A stretch of 64,000 nt of DNA from Pseudomonadota bacterium (lineage in GTDB: Bacteria; Pseudomonadota; Alphaproteobacteria; Puniceispirillales; Marisalimonadaceae), in the NCBI GenBank assembly GCA_028382005.1, contig JAOESH010000002.1, forward strand, positions 92,844 through 156,843. Reading direction: 5' to 3'. This document shows, in pieces, positions 1 to 9,243 of this stretch (position 1 is its first letter; the number at the start of each line of letters is the position of its first letter). A program made the position numbers and the translations under genes. The notes beneath the pieces were generated by a model. That model was given only the letters and a program-made list of their open reading frames with translations. It was not told the DNA's origin and did no database searches.

Positions 1-67
1 TTATTATAGATAAAAGTATAGAAAATTTTATAAGAGTTTTTGGTTTAATGTTGTTAATTGAATTCAT
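1..67 (-). CDS. Start of a GldG-like ABC transport auxiliary protein (partial)
   Basis: Only the first 22 or so codons lie in the window; the gene continues beyond base 1. The readable start is MNSINNIKPKTLIKFSILLS, a short basic stretch leading into a hydrophobic segment, as expected for an N-terminal membrane anchor. A GAGGA ribosome site overlaps the stop of the upstream permease gene (75-821), so the two are translationally coupled. In GldA/GldF/GldG-type systems the ATPase and permease are followed by such an auxiliary membrane protein, which is the basis for the name. The family call rests on gene order and the membrane start, not on sequence seen. Confidence 0.5.
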   Translation of the reverse strand, partial: MNSINNIKPKTLIKFSILLSII

Positions 68-74
68 TATATCC

Positions 75-821
75 TCAATCTGCTTTTTTAATTTGAACAA
101 GTTGAATGTTTATCCAAAGGCACAAAATAATCATTGAAACAAAAAATATTAAAGTTGATAAATCAAAAACCCCCATTTGAACTCTACTAAAATGTGATAG
201 GAAAGACATTGATCCAATTGTTTCTGTAATCCAAATTGGTGCCCAAGATCTAACAGTAGATAAAACCAGACTAAAGCCAGCCATAATTAAAATAAATCCG
301 CTAATAGATGAAATAATAAAAGCAATAACTTGGTTTTTTGTAAGAGTTGAAAGACAAGAAGTTAAGGCTAAGAATGCTCCAGCCATTAACCAACTAGTTA
401 AATATGATATAAATATAACATTATTATCTGGGTTTCCTAAATAATTTACAGTTATCCAAATAGGAGTTGAAAGTAAAAGTGCGATGAGTGTAAACAACCA
501 ACTAGCAAAAAATTTACCTACAACAAGTTGTGAATTTGTTACAGGTAGTGTCATTAGTAATTCTATTGTACCAGAACGTCTTTCTTCAGCCCATAATCTC
601 ATACCAATTGCAGGCATTAAAATTAAAAATAACCAAGGGTGCCAAGCAAAAAAAGCTGTTAAATCAGCTTGATCGCGTTCAAAAAATCTACCAAGAAAAA
701 AAGTCATTCCTGAAGAAAGAGCTAAAAAAACAAGTAAGAAAATTGATGCTAGAGGCGTTCGGAAATAGCCTCTCAATTCTCTATCAAAAATTATAAAAGT
801 TTTATTTAAATATGCATTCAT
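75..821 (-). CDS. ABC-2 type transporter permease (GldF-like)
   Basis: A 248-residue integral membrane protein with about six hydrophobic segments. It contains the ABC-2 permease motif MRLWAEERRSGTIELLMTLPV near residues 74-94, where the EERRSGT-ELL pattern is typical of GldF/NatB/CcmB-like permeases. It should form the membrane part of an exporter with the ATPase encoded just upstream on the same strand (852-1802, 30-base gap). The substrate is not evident. In Bacteroidetes the related Gld system serves gliding, but homologues are common in non-gliding proteobacteria, so no gliding role is implied. Confidence 0.85.
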   Translation of the reverse strand: MNAYLNKTFIIFDRELRGYFRTPLASIFLLVFLALSSGMTFFLGRFFERDQADLTAFFAWHPWLFLILMPAIGMRLWAEERRSGTIELLMTLPVTNSQLVVGKFFASWLFTLIALLLSTPIWITVNYLGNPDNNVIFISYLTSWLMAGAFLALTSCLSTLTKNQVIAFIISSISGFILIMAGFSLVLSTVRSWAPIWITETIGSMSFLSHFSRVQMGVFDLSTLIFFVSMIILCLWINIQLVQIKKAD

Positions 822-851
822 CTTTAATATCCAAATACGTTGGGAGTTAAT

Positions 852-1802
852 CTATTTTTGCTGAGTTATTTTTCTAAAAATATCATCTAAGCTAGGTTTT
901 ATAAAAGTAGCTTCATTTATATCAAGTTTATGTTTTTTTAACTGTGTCATTATTTTATTAAGATTAATGTTTTCCTTTTCGTCTTCAATCAATATTGAAG
1001 TGTCAGTGATATCTAAATTCTTAACTGTTACTTTTTTGAAATTAAGTGACGATTTTATGTCTTTGATTTGAGAATTGCTAAGTTCATTAGCAACTTTGAT
1101 TGAGAAAACATTTTTTTTGTTGAATTTTTTTGTTAAATTTTGTGTTGTTTCGTTTGCAAGAAGTTTGCCATTAGCTATGATAACTGTACGAGAACACACC
1201 GCTTCAACTTCTTCTAAAATATGTGTTGATATAACTATAGCTTTATTACTAGAAATTTTTTTAATTAAATTTCTCATTTCATACTTTTGATTTGGGTCTA
1301 ATCCATCAGTTGGCTCGTCTAAAATAAGAATATCAGGGTCGTGTATAAGAGCCTGTGCAATTCCAACTCTTCTTTTAAAACCTTTAGACAAAGTCTCAAT
1401 TGGCTTATGCCAAACTTCTTTTAAATTTATCTGTTCAGCCATGTTAGACAATCGTGTCTCTAATAACTCATTGTTATCCAACCCTCTCATTTTGCCTACA
1501 AAAGATAAAAAGTCTGACACTTCCATATCTGAATATGATGGAGCTCCTTCTGGAAGATAACCAATAGCTTGTTTTGCTTCTAAAGGTTTGGATTTTAAAT
1601 CTATACCGTCAATAAAAATTTTACCCTCATCAGGTTCTAGAAAACCAGTTAACATTTTCATAGTTGTGGATTTTCCTGCCCCGTTAGGCCCTAGAAAACC
1701 AATAACTTCTCCTCTTTCCACGCTTAAATCAATATCGTCAACAGCAATAAAATTACCAAAAGACTTTTTTAAATTTTTTGCTTCTATAAGTTTTATAGAC
1801 AA
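852..1802 (-). CDS. ABC transporter ATP-binding protein (GldA/NatA-like)
   Basis: A cytoplasmic ATPase subunit. It has a Walker A loop (GPNGAGKST), an ABC signature (LSKGFKRRVGIAQAL) and a Walker B (ILILDEPTDGLDP), followed by the switch His (STHILEEVE) and a C-terminal domain of about 90 residues as in NatA/GldA exporters. The open frame extends upstream to 1829, but I place the start at the TTG at 1800-1802 (reading MSIKLIEAKNLKKSFGN) because an AAAGGA ribosome site sits about eight bases before it. It heads a three-gene set with the permease and the GldG-like protein. Substrate unknown. Confidence 0.87.
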   Translation of the reverse strand: MSIKLIEAKNLKKSFGNFIAVDDIDLSVERGEVIGFLGPNGAGKSTTMKMLTGFLEPDEGKIFIDGIDLKSKPLEAKQAIGYLPEGAPSYSDMEVSDFLSFVGKMRGLDNNELLETRLSNMAEQINLKEVWHKPIETLSKGFKRRVGIAQALIHDPDILILDEPTDGLDPNQKYEMRNLIKKISSNKAIVISTHILEEVEAVCSRTVIIANGKLLANETTQNLTKKFNKKNVFSIKVANELSNSQIKDIKSSLNFKKVTVKNLDITDTSILIEDEKENINLNKIMTQLKKHKLDINEATFIKPSLDDIFRKITQQK

Positions 1803-1941
1803 AGTGTGATATCCTTTACAATAATTCAATTAAACTGGATCTAATTATCATATTCCAAAATTATAGATTCTTCATTTTAAAATAATAAATTAAAATCAAT
1901 ACTCTATTTTTAATTAAAGAGCATTAATAAAATATAAAATA

Positions 1942-3363
1942 CTATAAGAATTTTTTAACATTAGGTAATATAGGTTCTCCAAACATTTTCTCAAAAGAGA
2001 GAGCTATTTCAACAGCTTTTTCATCTTGATCCCTTCCACAAATAATCTGCAAACCTATAGGTAAAGTTTTTTCAAAATCATAATTATTACAAAAACTCTG
2101 TATAGGGTAAGTTATTGCGCATGCTCCAAAAATATTTACTGGTTGTGTATTTGCAGATGCTAAAAGACTTCTATCATGCATTTTTTCGGTATTTTCTGTG
2201 TCATTTACTTTTAAAGCCTGCATAATTGTAGTTGGAGAAATTAGTGCGTCAAATTTTGTAAAATATATTTTTGTAATTTTTTCTAATTCTAAAACCCTAT
2301 TTTTAGCATTAATATATTCTATGGATGAGACATTTAAGCCTAATTTTGCTCTGTGACCTGTAACAGAATCCATTTTATCTACGTTATCTAGAAAACGTTC
2401 TTTACCAAAGGCACTAATAATTTCTGAACCAACAATTTTAGGAAAAAGAACTGCTTTTTCATTTGCTTCAGAAACAGTTACATTTTCAATTGTTGCCCCA
2501 AGATCTTTTAATTTAATACAAAAATTATCATATGCCTCTGCAACTTGTAGATCTAAATTTGAAGTAAATGGTTCTTGAAGTTTTCCTAAACGCATACCTT
2601 CTATTTTTAAAGGAGCAATTAATGGATTTGAATTATTGTATGTATTAAATATTAATTTTATGTCTTTTACAGATCTACCAATAGGACCTGGGGTATCTAA
2701 AGTTGGAGATAAAGGAAAAATACCATCAGTTGGCCATTTGTTTTTTGTAGTCTTTAATCCTACTATTCCATTAAGTGATGCAGGTATTCTTACAGATCCT
2801 CCAGTATCTGTGCCGATGGCAAAAGGAACCAATCCAGAAGCTACTGCAACAGCAGACCCACTACTAGAGCCTCCAGGTATTCTGTGAGATTCAATGTCCC
2901 ATGGATTTTTTGGTGTTCCTTTTCGTTCATTAATACCTGTTGCGCCAAGAGCAAATTCTACTGTATGAGTTTTTCCTAATATAACGCAACCTAATGACTT
3001 TAATTTTTTAACTAGAGTTCCCTCTCGTCCTGTAATGTCATCTGTTATTATATCTGACCCATTTGTCGTAGGCATTCCATTTACGGAGCATATATCTTTA
3101 ATTGCCACTGGTATTCCCATCAATGGGCCTAAATCAACTTTGCTTTCAAACAATTTATCTATTCCATCTGCCCAAAGCATAGCTTTTGATTCATCAAAAT
3201 ATATAAAAGAATGAAGTTTGGAGTTAAATGCTTTAATTCTATTGCAATAGATAGAGGTTAGTTCTTTACATGTAATTGAACCTTTTCTCAAATCTAGCCC
3301 TAATTGTTCTATACTCTTTCCTGTAAGAGGATCGTTAAGTACAGTGTCCTTGGAAGAATTCAT
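1942..3363 (-). CDS. Amidase signature family amidohydrolase
   Basis: 473 residues, the normal length for amidase-signature enzymes, which hydrolyse amides through a Ser-cisSer-Lys triad. The Lys is Lys89 in GIPVAIKD. The Gly/Ser-rich loop GGSSSGSAVAVASG starts near residue 164 and the nucleophile is about Ser190 in GTDTGGSVRIPA. The protein resembles GatA, but no gatB or gatC is adjacent, and its neighbour is a small membrane-anchored protein. A free-standing amidase acting on a small amide is therefore more likely than tRNA amidation. The substrate cannot be read from sequence. Confidence 0.85.
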   Translation of the reverse strand: MNSSKDTVLNDPLTGKSIEQLGLDLRKGSITCKELTSIYCNRIKAFNSKLHSFIYFDESKAMLWADGIDKLFESKVDLGPLMGIPVAIKDICSVNGMPTTNGSDIITDDITGREGTLVKKLKSLGCVILGKTHTVEFALGATGINERKGTPKNPWDIESHRIPGGSSSGSAVAVASGLVPFAIGTDTGGSVRIPASLNGIVGLKTTKNKWPTDGIFPLSPTLDTPGPIGRSVKDIKLIFNTYNNSNPLIAPLKIEGMRLGKLQEPFTSNLDLQVAEAYDNFCIKLKDLGATIENVTVSEANEKAVLFPKIVGSEIISAFGKERFLDNVDKMDSVTGHRAKLGLNVSSIEYINAKNRVLELEKITKIYFTKFDALISPTTIMQALKVNDTENTEKMHDRSLLASANTQPVNIFGACAITYPIQSFCNNYDFEKTLPIGLQIICGRDQDEKAVEIALSFEKMFGEPILPNVKKFL

Positions 3364-3377
3364 TTTAATCTCCTATT

Positions 3378-3776
3378 TTAGTTTTTAAACTGATTTTTCA
3401 TTGACCCAAAAATCCCTTTTAGTCTTTTAGACGTAGAGCAATCTGCTTCTAACATCATTTTGGGTTCTACAGGAACATGAATGCCAACATATCTGACAGC
3501 TTCATATTTTGGATTTGCTTGAAGTTGAACTTTTCTATCAGATTTAAGTCTAAGTCTAGCGACGCCCTTCTTAAATGGGACAATTAAATTTGTTCCGGGT
3601 ACTGTTACTACAAAACTATCATCATCAACAGAGCATTTATTATTTAAAGTAATGGTTACAGATATCACTTTAACAGGCTTAAGCGCTTGTTGGATGTTAG
3701 GCATACCAAACCACAACATCAATCCTATAACTGATATTCCACAAATTAAAAATATGATTTTAATAAAAAAACGCAT
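3378..3776 (-). CDS. Hypothetical membrane-anchored protein, 132 aa
   Basis: I do not recognise a family. The first 25 residues form a basic-hydrophobic segment (KIIFLICGISVIGLMLWFG) that should anchor the protein in the inner membrane with the rest in the periplasm. The remainder is beta-rich looking, with two cysteines (NNKCSVDDD and EADCSTS) that could form a disulphide. It lies 14 bases upstream of the amidase on the same strand and probably shares its transcript. It has the codon use of its neighbours and a sensible start, so it is likely a real gene. Confidence 0.6.
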   Translation of the reverse strand: MRFFIKIIFLICGISVIGLMLWFGMPNIQQALKPVKVISVTITLNNKCSVDDDSFVVTVPGTNLIVPFKKGVARLRLKSDRKVQLQANPKYEAVRYVGIHVPVEPKMMLEADCSTSKRLKGIFGSMKNQFKN

Positions 3777-3886
3777 TGATACCTTAAAATAAACATATTA
3801 AATCTAAATGATATAATTATTTAAACTAAAACTTAATATATCTAAAGATATTATTTAAAATCATTTGATATTAATTAGGATCAAAA

Positions 3887-5074
3887 ATGAGTGATGAATT
3901 TGATAGAATAAAAAGATTACCTCCTTACGTTTTTGCTGAAGTTAATAGGCTCAAAGCTGAGTTAAGAGCTAAGGGCAAGGATATAATTGACTTTGGTATG
4001 GGTAATCCTGATATGCCCACACCTAAGCACATTAGAGAAAAATTAAAAGAGACTGTTGAGAAACCAGGTACTGGAAGATATTCAACTAGCAGAGGTATCC
4101 CAGGATTAAGAAAAGCACAAACTTCATATTATAAAAGAAGGTTTGATGTCGATTTAGATCCAGAAAATGAGGTTGTTGTCACATTAGGTTCAAAGGAGGG
4201 GTTGGCAAATTTAGCGCAAGCTATAACATCACCTGGAGATATAATATTATCTCCAAATCCTTCATACCCAATACATCCTTATGGCTTTATTATTGCAGGT
4301 GCTTCTTTACGTCATTTACCAGCAATGGATGATGGAATTTTTAACCCAGATCTATACTTAGAAAGGTTAGAAAGATCAATTAGAGAGAGTGTCCCTGCAC
4401 CAGTGGCACTAATTGTTTCTTTCCCATCTAATCCTACTGCCCAAATTGCATCAATAGAATTCTATAAAGAAGTCGTAAAGATAGCATTAAAATACAATGT
4501 TTATATTTTATCAGATCTAGCATACGCTGAAATATATTACGACGGTATTTTACCTCCTTCAATTTTACAGGTTCCAAGGGCAAAAGAAATAGCTGTTGAG
4601 TTTACTTCCATGTCTAAAACTTATGCAATGGCAGGTTGGAGAATTGGTTTTGCAGTAGGTAATATAAAATTAATCAGTGCTCTAACTAGAATTAAGTCAT
4701 ATCTTGATTATGGTGCCTTTACACCTGTACAGGTGGCAGCAGCAACAGCTTTAAATGGGCCTCAAGATTGTGTTACAGAAATCAGAAATACATATCAAAA
4801 AAGAAGAGATATTTTGATTAATTCCATGTCACGAGCTGGATGGAATATACCTAGTCCAAAAGCAAGTATGTTTGCTTGGGCACCGTTACCAGAAAAATTT
4901 AAAAATAAGGGTTCATTAAATTTTGCAAAAGAATTAATGCTTAAAGCTGATGTTGCTGTTGCACCAGGTGTGGCTTTCGGTGAATATGGAGAAGGCTTTG
5001 TAAGAGTGGGTTTAGTTGAAAATGAACAAAGAATTAAGCAAGCTGCAAAAAACATCAAAAAATTATTATTATAA
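3887..5074 (+). CDS. alaC: Class I/II aminotransferase, AlaC-like (glutamate-pyruvate aminotransferase)
   Basis: 395 residues, full length for a fold-type I PLP aminotransferase. The PLP lysine is Lys244 in SMSKTYAMAGWRIGF and the conserved Arg near the C-terminus is in EGFVRVGLVE. The N-terminus (FDRIKRLPPYVFAEVN, DIIDFGMGNPDMPTP) matches the AlaC/YfdZ group, which interconverts alanine and 2-oxoglutarate with pyruvate and glutamate. The related LL-diaminopimelate aminotransferases are the main alternative. It is followed by a gamma-glutamyltransferase-like gene on the same strand, which may feed it glutamate; that link is inferred. Confidence 0.82.
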   Translation: MSDEFDRIKRLPPYVFAEVNRLKAELRAKGKDIIDFGMGNPDMPTPKHIREKLKETVEKPGTGRYSTSRGIPGLRKAQTSYYKRRFDVDLDPENEVVVTLGSKEGLANLAQAITSPGDIILSPNPSYPIHPYGFIIAGASLRHLPAMDDGIFNPDLYLERLERSIRESVPAPVALIVSFPSNPTAQIASIEFYKEVVKIALKYNVYILSDLAYAEIYYDGILPPSILQVPRAKEIAVEFTSMSKTYAMAGWRIGFAVGNIKLISALTRIKSYLDYGAFTPVQVAAATALNGPQDCVTEIRNTYQKRRDILINSMSRAGWNIPSPKASMFAWAPLPEKFKNKGSLNFAKELMLKADVAVAPGVAFGEYGEGFVRVGLVENEQRIKQAAKNIKKLLL

Positions 5075-5134
5075 ATAACACAATAAGTTTTAAAAAATGA
5101 ATACAAATGCGTTTTGATATGAGGGATTTCTATT

Positions 5135-6742
5135 TTGAGTAAAATATTTAATAATTATATTAACAGGGATTTTTCTGATACTGGAAGATCTAACGTAATC
5201 AGTTCAAACGCCATGCTTGCATCATCACATCCAATTGCTTCCTCTGTTGGTATTGATATATTAAAAAATGGAGGAAATGCTGTTGATGCTGCATTGGCGA
5301 TGAATGCAGTTTTATGTATTGCTGAACCACATATGACCGGAGTTGGAGGAGATTGTTTTGCAATGATCTCAGTTGATGGAAGTGCTAATATTAAAGCTCT
5401 TAATGGATCAGGTAAATCTTCTGAGAATGCTTTTGCAAGCAATTTACGTAATAGGAACCTTTCTGTAATTAGTCCAGAAATGCCCGATGCCATTACTATC
5501 CCTGGAGCAGTTGCAGGCTGGAGTTTGCTTCACAAAGAGCATGGACGTATGCCTTGGAAGGAAATCTTTCATCCTGCTATAGAGTATGCAAGGTCAGGAG
5601 TTCTTGTCCACGAAAGAGTGGCGCTTGACTGGTCAAAAAACACTGAAAAATTATCTCAAGATAACGACACATCAAATTTATTTTTAAGAAATGGAAACTC
5701 ATTCAAAGCTACTGATAATTTTATTAATTTAAATTTATCTGAAACTTTTAAAACAATAGCTGATGAAGGCTCACGTGGATTTTATCATGGATGGATTACA
5801 GAAGACATGATAAATAAGCTTCAATCTATTGGTGGAAAACATACCTTAAATGATTTTAATAATGCGAATGCTGAATGGGTAACACCCATTTCAAGTAATT
5901 ATCGAAATATAAAAATACATGAATGCGCTCCTAATGGACAAGGTTTAGTTGTATTAATAATTTTAGCAATTCTTGAAAAATTTAATCCTAAACAATTGTC
6001 CAAAGCAGATTATACACATGTGTTTTGTGAAGCTGTCAAAGTCGGTTATTATTTAAGAGATCAGTATTTAGCAGATCCTAAATATAATATATTATCTGTT
6101 AATAAGTTTCTCAGTGCTAAAATGATAGACGCATGTGTATCTAAAATTGACATGGGAAAAGCGAAATCATATGAAGAAAGTGACTTTCCTGACCACCCTG
6201 ACACTATTTATCTTACAGTTAGAGATAAAAATGGAATGACAGTTTCATTCATTAATTCTCTTTTTGACGCTTTTGGAAGTGGTATAACTGCTCCAAAAAG
6301 TGGGATTTTATTTCATTGTAGAGGCAGGGCTTTTAATCTCCTAAAAGGGCACCCAAATGAACTTAATCCAAATAAAAGACCCCTGCATACGATAATACCA
6401 GCAATGATCTCTGATAATAATCAATTAATAGGATCATTTGGAGTAATGGGAGGACAGTATCAAGCGGCTGGTCATGCTTATGTCTTATCACAAATAATTG
6501 ACTTTGGTTTAAACCCTCAAGCAGCCCTTAATTTTCCAAGAGTGTTTCCCAATAATAATATTTTAGATTTTGAAAAAGAGTTTGATAAAGACATAATAGA
6601 TGACTTAGCTTCAAGAGGGCATGAAATAAATTACCCAGCGCCACTTATTGGTGGAGGGCAGATTATATTAATAGATAATAATAGAGATATCTTGATTGGC
6701 GCCAGTGATTGGCGAAAAGACGGTTTAGCAATAGGTTATTAA
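5135..6742 (+). CDS. Gamma-glutamyltransferase family protein
   Basis: 535 residues of an Ntn-hydrolase that would self-cleave into two subunits. The N-terminal block (GGNAVDAALAMNAVLCIAEP, TGVGGDCF) is characteristic. The predicted cleavage-site and nucleophile Thr is Thr357, in DTIYLTVRDKNG, aligned with the TTHYSVVDKDG block of E. coli GGT. The oxyanion region is seen in SFGVMGGQYQ. There is no signal peptide, so unlike periplasmic GGT it is probably cytoplasmic and may act on another gamma-glutamyl or amide substrate. The start is TTG, supported by GAGGGA eight bases upstream. It is convergent with the EamA gene, four bases away. Confidence 0.82.
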   Translation: MSKIFNNYINRDFSDTGRSNVISSNAMLASSHPIASSVGIDILKNGGNAVDAALAMNAVLCIAEPHMTGVGGDCFAMISVDGSANIKALNGSGKSSENAFASNLRNRNLSVISPEMPDAITIPGAVAGWSLLHKEHGRMPWKEIFHPAIEYARSGVLVHERVALDWSKNTEKLSQDNDTSNLFLRNGNSFKATDNFINLNLSETFKTIADEGSRGFYHGWITEDMINKLQSIGGKHTLNDFNNANAEWVTPISSNYRNIKIHECAPNGQGLVVLIILAILEKFNPKQLSKADYTHVFCEAVKVGYYLRDQYLADPKYNILSVNKFLSAKMIDACVSKIDMGKAKSYEESDFPDHPDTIYLTVRDKNGMTVSFINSLFDAFGSGITAPKSGILFHCRGRAFNLLKGHPNELNPNKRPLHTIIPAMISDNNQLIGSFGVMGGQYQAAGHAYVLSQIIDFGLNPQAALNFPRVFPNNNILDFEKEFDKDIIDDLASRGHEINYPAPLIGGGQIILIDNNRDILIGASDWRKDGLAIGY

Positions 6743-6746
6743 ATAT

Positions 6747-7661
6747 TTATCTTTTTTTCATTTCTCTATACGTAATCAAAAGACAAGAACTAATTACAAT
6801 TAAGCCACCCGCAACTTGGTTGCTTGAAGGTATTTCGTCCCAAATTATATAACCAAATATTGTAGCAATAGGTATAGCTAAATAGCGTAAGGTTACTAAT
6901 ATAGTTGCTTCAGCATATTTATAACTTTGTGCCATTAAATATTGTACGAAAGATCCTATGAAACCTAAAAAGATTAGAGTATACAGTAAATAACTAGGTG
7001 TAATTAGAATTTCTAATCCGTGTTTTCCTGTAGTTCCGTAAAACTTAGTTCCTAAAACTACTATAAGAAATATTATAACAAATGATGTTATTAAGTTATG
7101 TATTAATGCTGTAGTAGCAGGGTGCTCTGTTTTTCCAATTTTCCTTAAAATAAGCGCCAATCCAGCGTGAGTAATTGCGCTTCCAAAAGCTAGGTAAAGT
7201 CCTAAGCTAGATAAACCTGAGGTTTGTCTAATTATACTTATTGGATCAATCATTAGAAAAACGCCTAATAGACCAGTCATTACTGCTGTCCATCTAATTA
7301 GTCCTATTTTTTCACCTAAAAAAAATGGTGATAATAATGTAACATATATTGCGGAGCTCTGAGCTAGAGCTGTAGTAAGACCTATGGGTATTAGTTGTAA
7401 AGAAGAGAAAACCATTACCATTGTAATAAAACCAAAACATGAACGTAATATAATATTTTGCCAATTATTCACTTTTAGGAAAAGTTTGTTTCTTGCTAAA
7501 TATGCTAAAATAAAAAGGATTGGTAACGAATAAACGAACCTAGAAAACAATGTTATTATAAAGTCGACCTCACCTGAAAGTGATTTTATTATCATGTGTG
7601 TAAATACGGATAAAAAAATAAATATGATCCAAATTAGGGAACCTATTAAATTTGAAGACAT
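6747..7661 (-). CDS. EamA/DMT-family transporter
   Basis: A polytopic protein with about ten hydrophobic helices in two EamA repeats, the layout of drug/metabolite transporters that usually export amino acids or related metabolites. The first repeat contains FGFITMVMVFSSLQLIPIGL and the second ends with IPIATIFGYIIWDEIPSSNQ, both typical. The frame is open to 7715, but the ATG at 7661 (MSSNLIGSLIW) has an AAGG site seven bases upstream and starts directly with helix one, so I use it. The substrate is unknown. Confidence 0.82.
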   Translation of the reverse strand: MSSNLIGSLIWIIFIFLSVFTHMIIKSLSGEVDFIITLFSRFVYSLPILFILAYLARNKLFLKVNNWQNIILRSCFGFITMVMVFSSLQLIPIGLTTALAQSSAIYVTLLSPFFLGEKIGLIRWTAVMTGLLGVFLMIDPISIIRQTSGLSSLGLYLAFGSAITHAGLALILRKIGKTEHPATTALIHNLITSFVIIFLIVVLGTKFYGTTGKHGLEILITPSYLLYTLIFLGFIGSFVQYLMAQSYKYAEATILVTLRYLAIPIATIFGYIIWDEIPSSNQVAGGLIVISSCLLITYREMKKR

Positions 7662-7762
7662 AATAAGCCTTAAAAATAAATTGAACTTGAAAAAACCCAC
7701 ATTAAAGAATAACAATATTTAAACAATCTATTAATGAATATTTAACCTCAAGGAAAACTAAT

Positions 7763-9229
7763 ATGGCTAAAAAAGTTGTTGTTGTTGGTTCTGGTAATGC
7801 TGCTTTATCAGCAGGTATAGCAGCTTTAGAAAAAGGGGCAAAGGTAGTTATTTACGAAAAAGCCGATAAAAAAATGGCTGGAGGAAACACTAAATATACG
7901 GCAGGAGCAATGAGGTTTTCTTATGAAAGTGGGGATCAATTAATAGATCTCTTAAAAAACCCTGACGATAAAAGAATTAAAAATACTGACTTTGGAACAT
8001 ACACTACAGAAAAATTTTCATTAGATCTTTTAAATTTTAACGATGGTAGACCATTAAGTCCTGAACAAAATATTTTAGTATCTAAATCCTTTGAAACAAT
8101 TCAATGGCTTTCATCTCATAATATTAAGTTTGAGCCTATTTATTCAAGACAAAGTTTTTTGAAAGATGGAAAACACATTTTTTGGGGTGGTTTAACACTT
8201 GCTTCAGAAAATGAAGGTGTTGGTTTGTTTGATCAAGAATTAGAAGCTTTCTTATCATTGGGGGGTAAAATCCATTATAATAGTCCTGTAACTAAGCTAA
8301 TTTACCAACATCACAAAGTAAGTGGAGTATTAGTTGATAACAAAAGTGTGGAAGCTGATTCAGTAATTTTGGCATCAGGTGGGTTCGAGGCAAATGATGA
8401 GTTGCGAAAATTATATATTGGGGATGATTGGTTGAAAGCAAAAGTTAGAGGGACACCAAATAATACAGGTGATGGTTTAAAGATGGCCCTAGATATTGGA
8501 GCCACAAAACACGGTTTATTCGATGGGTGTCATGCGACGCCAATGGATTTGCATATGAAAAATTATGGTGGATTAGATTTAGAACCAGGCGAAAGGAAAA
8601 ATTATCGTAAAATATGTTACTTCTTAGGTATTATGGTTAATGCTGATGGTAAAAGGTTTCTTGATGAAGGTAAGAATTTCAGAAATTATACATATGCACA
8701 ATATGGAAGAAAAGTATTAGAACAACCTGAGCATTTTGCTTGGCAAATATTTGATAGTAAAGTTTTTGACTTGCTTTACGAAGAATATAGGTTTCATGAT
8801 GCTCATTTTGTTGAGGGTAACACTTTAGAAGAATTAATTGATAAAATGGATGGAATTGACAAAAATGAAACACGAAAGACAATAGATGAATATAATAAAT
8901 CTATAGATAAAGAAATAGTTTTTGATCCAACTATTCTAGACGGTAAGTCGACACAAGGTTTAAAAATTAAAAAATCAAATTGGGCTCAAATACTTGATAA
9001 GGGACCTTTTAAAGCATATCCAGTAACAGGCGGAATTACATTTACATATGGTGGATTAAAAGTAGATGACAGCGGAAGGGTTTTAAAATTAGATAATGTA
9101 CCAATAAAGGGTTTGTTTGCTTGTGGAGAACTAGTAGGTGGTGTCTTCTTTAACGGTTATCCGGGAGGTTCAGGATTAACATCAGGGGCTGTTTTTGGTC
9201 GTATAGCAGGATATGGATCAGTTAAGTAA
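7763..9229 (+). CDS. tcuA: FAD-dependent dehydrogenase, TcuA-like (fumarate reductase flavoprotein family)
   Basis: 488 residues. An N-terminal FAD-binding Rossmann motif (VVVVGSGNAALSAGIAALEKGAKVVIYEK) is followed by the flavoprotein GGNTKYTAGAMR block and a C-terminal FAD loop (GLFACGELVGG, GYPGGSGLTSGAVFGRIAG). This is the succinate dehydrogenase/fumarate reductase flavoprotein superfamily, and it best resembles TcuA, which oxidises tricarballylate to cis-aconitate. TcuB and TcuC are not nearby, so the substrate may be a different dicarboxylate or tricarboxylate. The next gene, 14 bases downstream, is a D-2-hydroxyacid dehydrogenase, suggesting an organic-acid oxidation operon. Confidence 0.75.
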   Translation: MAKKVVVVGSGNAALSAGIAALEKGAKVVIYEKADKKMAGGNTKYTAGAMRFSYESGDQLIDLLKNPDDKRIKNTDFGTYTTEKFSLDLLNFNDGRPLSPEQNILVSKSFETIQWLSSHNIKFEPIYSRQSFLKDGKHIFWGGLTLASENEGVGLFDQELEAFLSLGGKIHYNSPVTKLIYQHHKVSGVLVDNKSVEADSVILASGGFEANDELRKLYIGDDWLKAKVRGTPNNTGDGLKMALDIGATKHGLFDGCHATPMDLHMKNYGGLDLEPGERKNYRKICYFLGIMVNADGKRFLDEGKNFRNYTYAQYGRKVLEQPEHFAWQIFDSKVFDLLYEEYRFHDAHFVEGNTLEELIDKMDGIDKNETRKTIDEYNKSIDKEIVFDPTILDGKSTQGLKIKKSNWAQILDKGPFKAYPVTGGITFTYGGLKVDDSGRVLKLDNVPIKGLFACGELVGGVFFNGYPGGSGLTSGAVFGRIAGYGSVK

Positions 9230-9243
9230 AAGGGTTTAAAAGA

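Noticed and set aside
1..1802. Gliding motility system
   Set aside because: The GldA/F/G-like set alone occurs widely in non-gliding bacteria, and no other Gld, Spr or Rem gene is present.
1860..1930. AT-rich inverted repeat (CTCT...AGAG) as terminator or regulator
   Set aside because: The stem is imperfect and AT-rich, no better than chance in this sequence.
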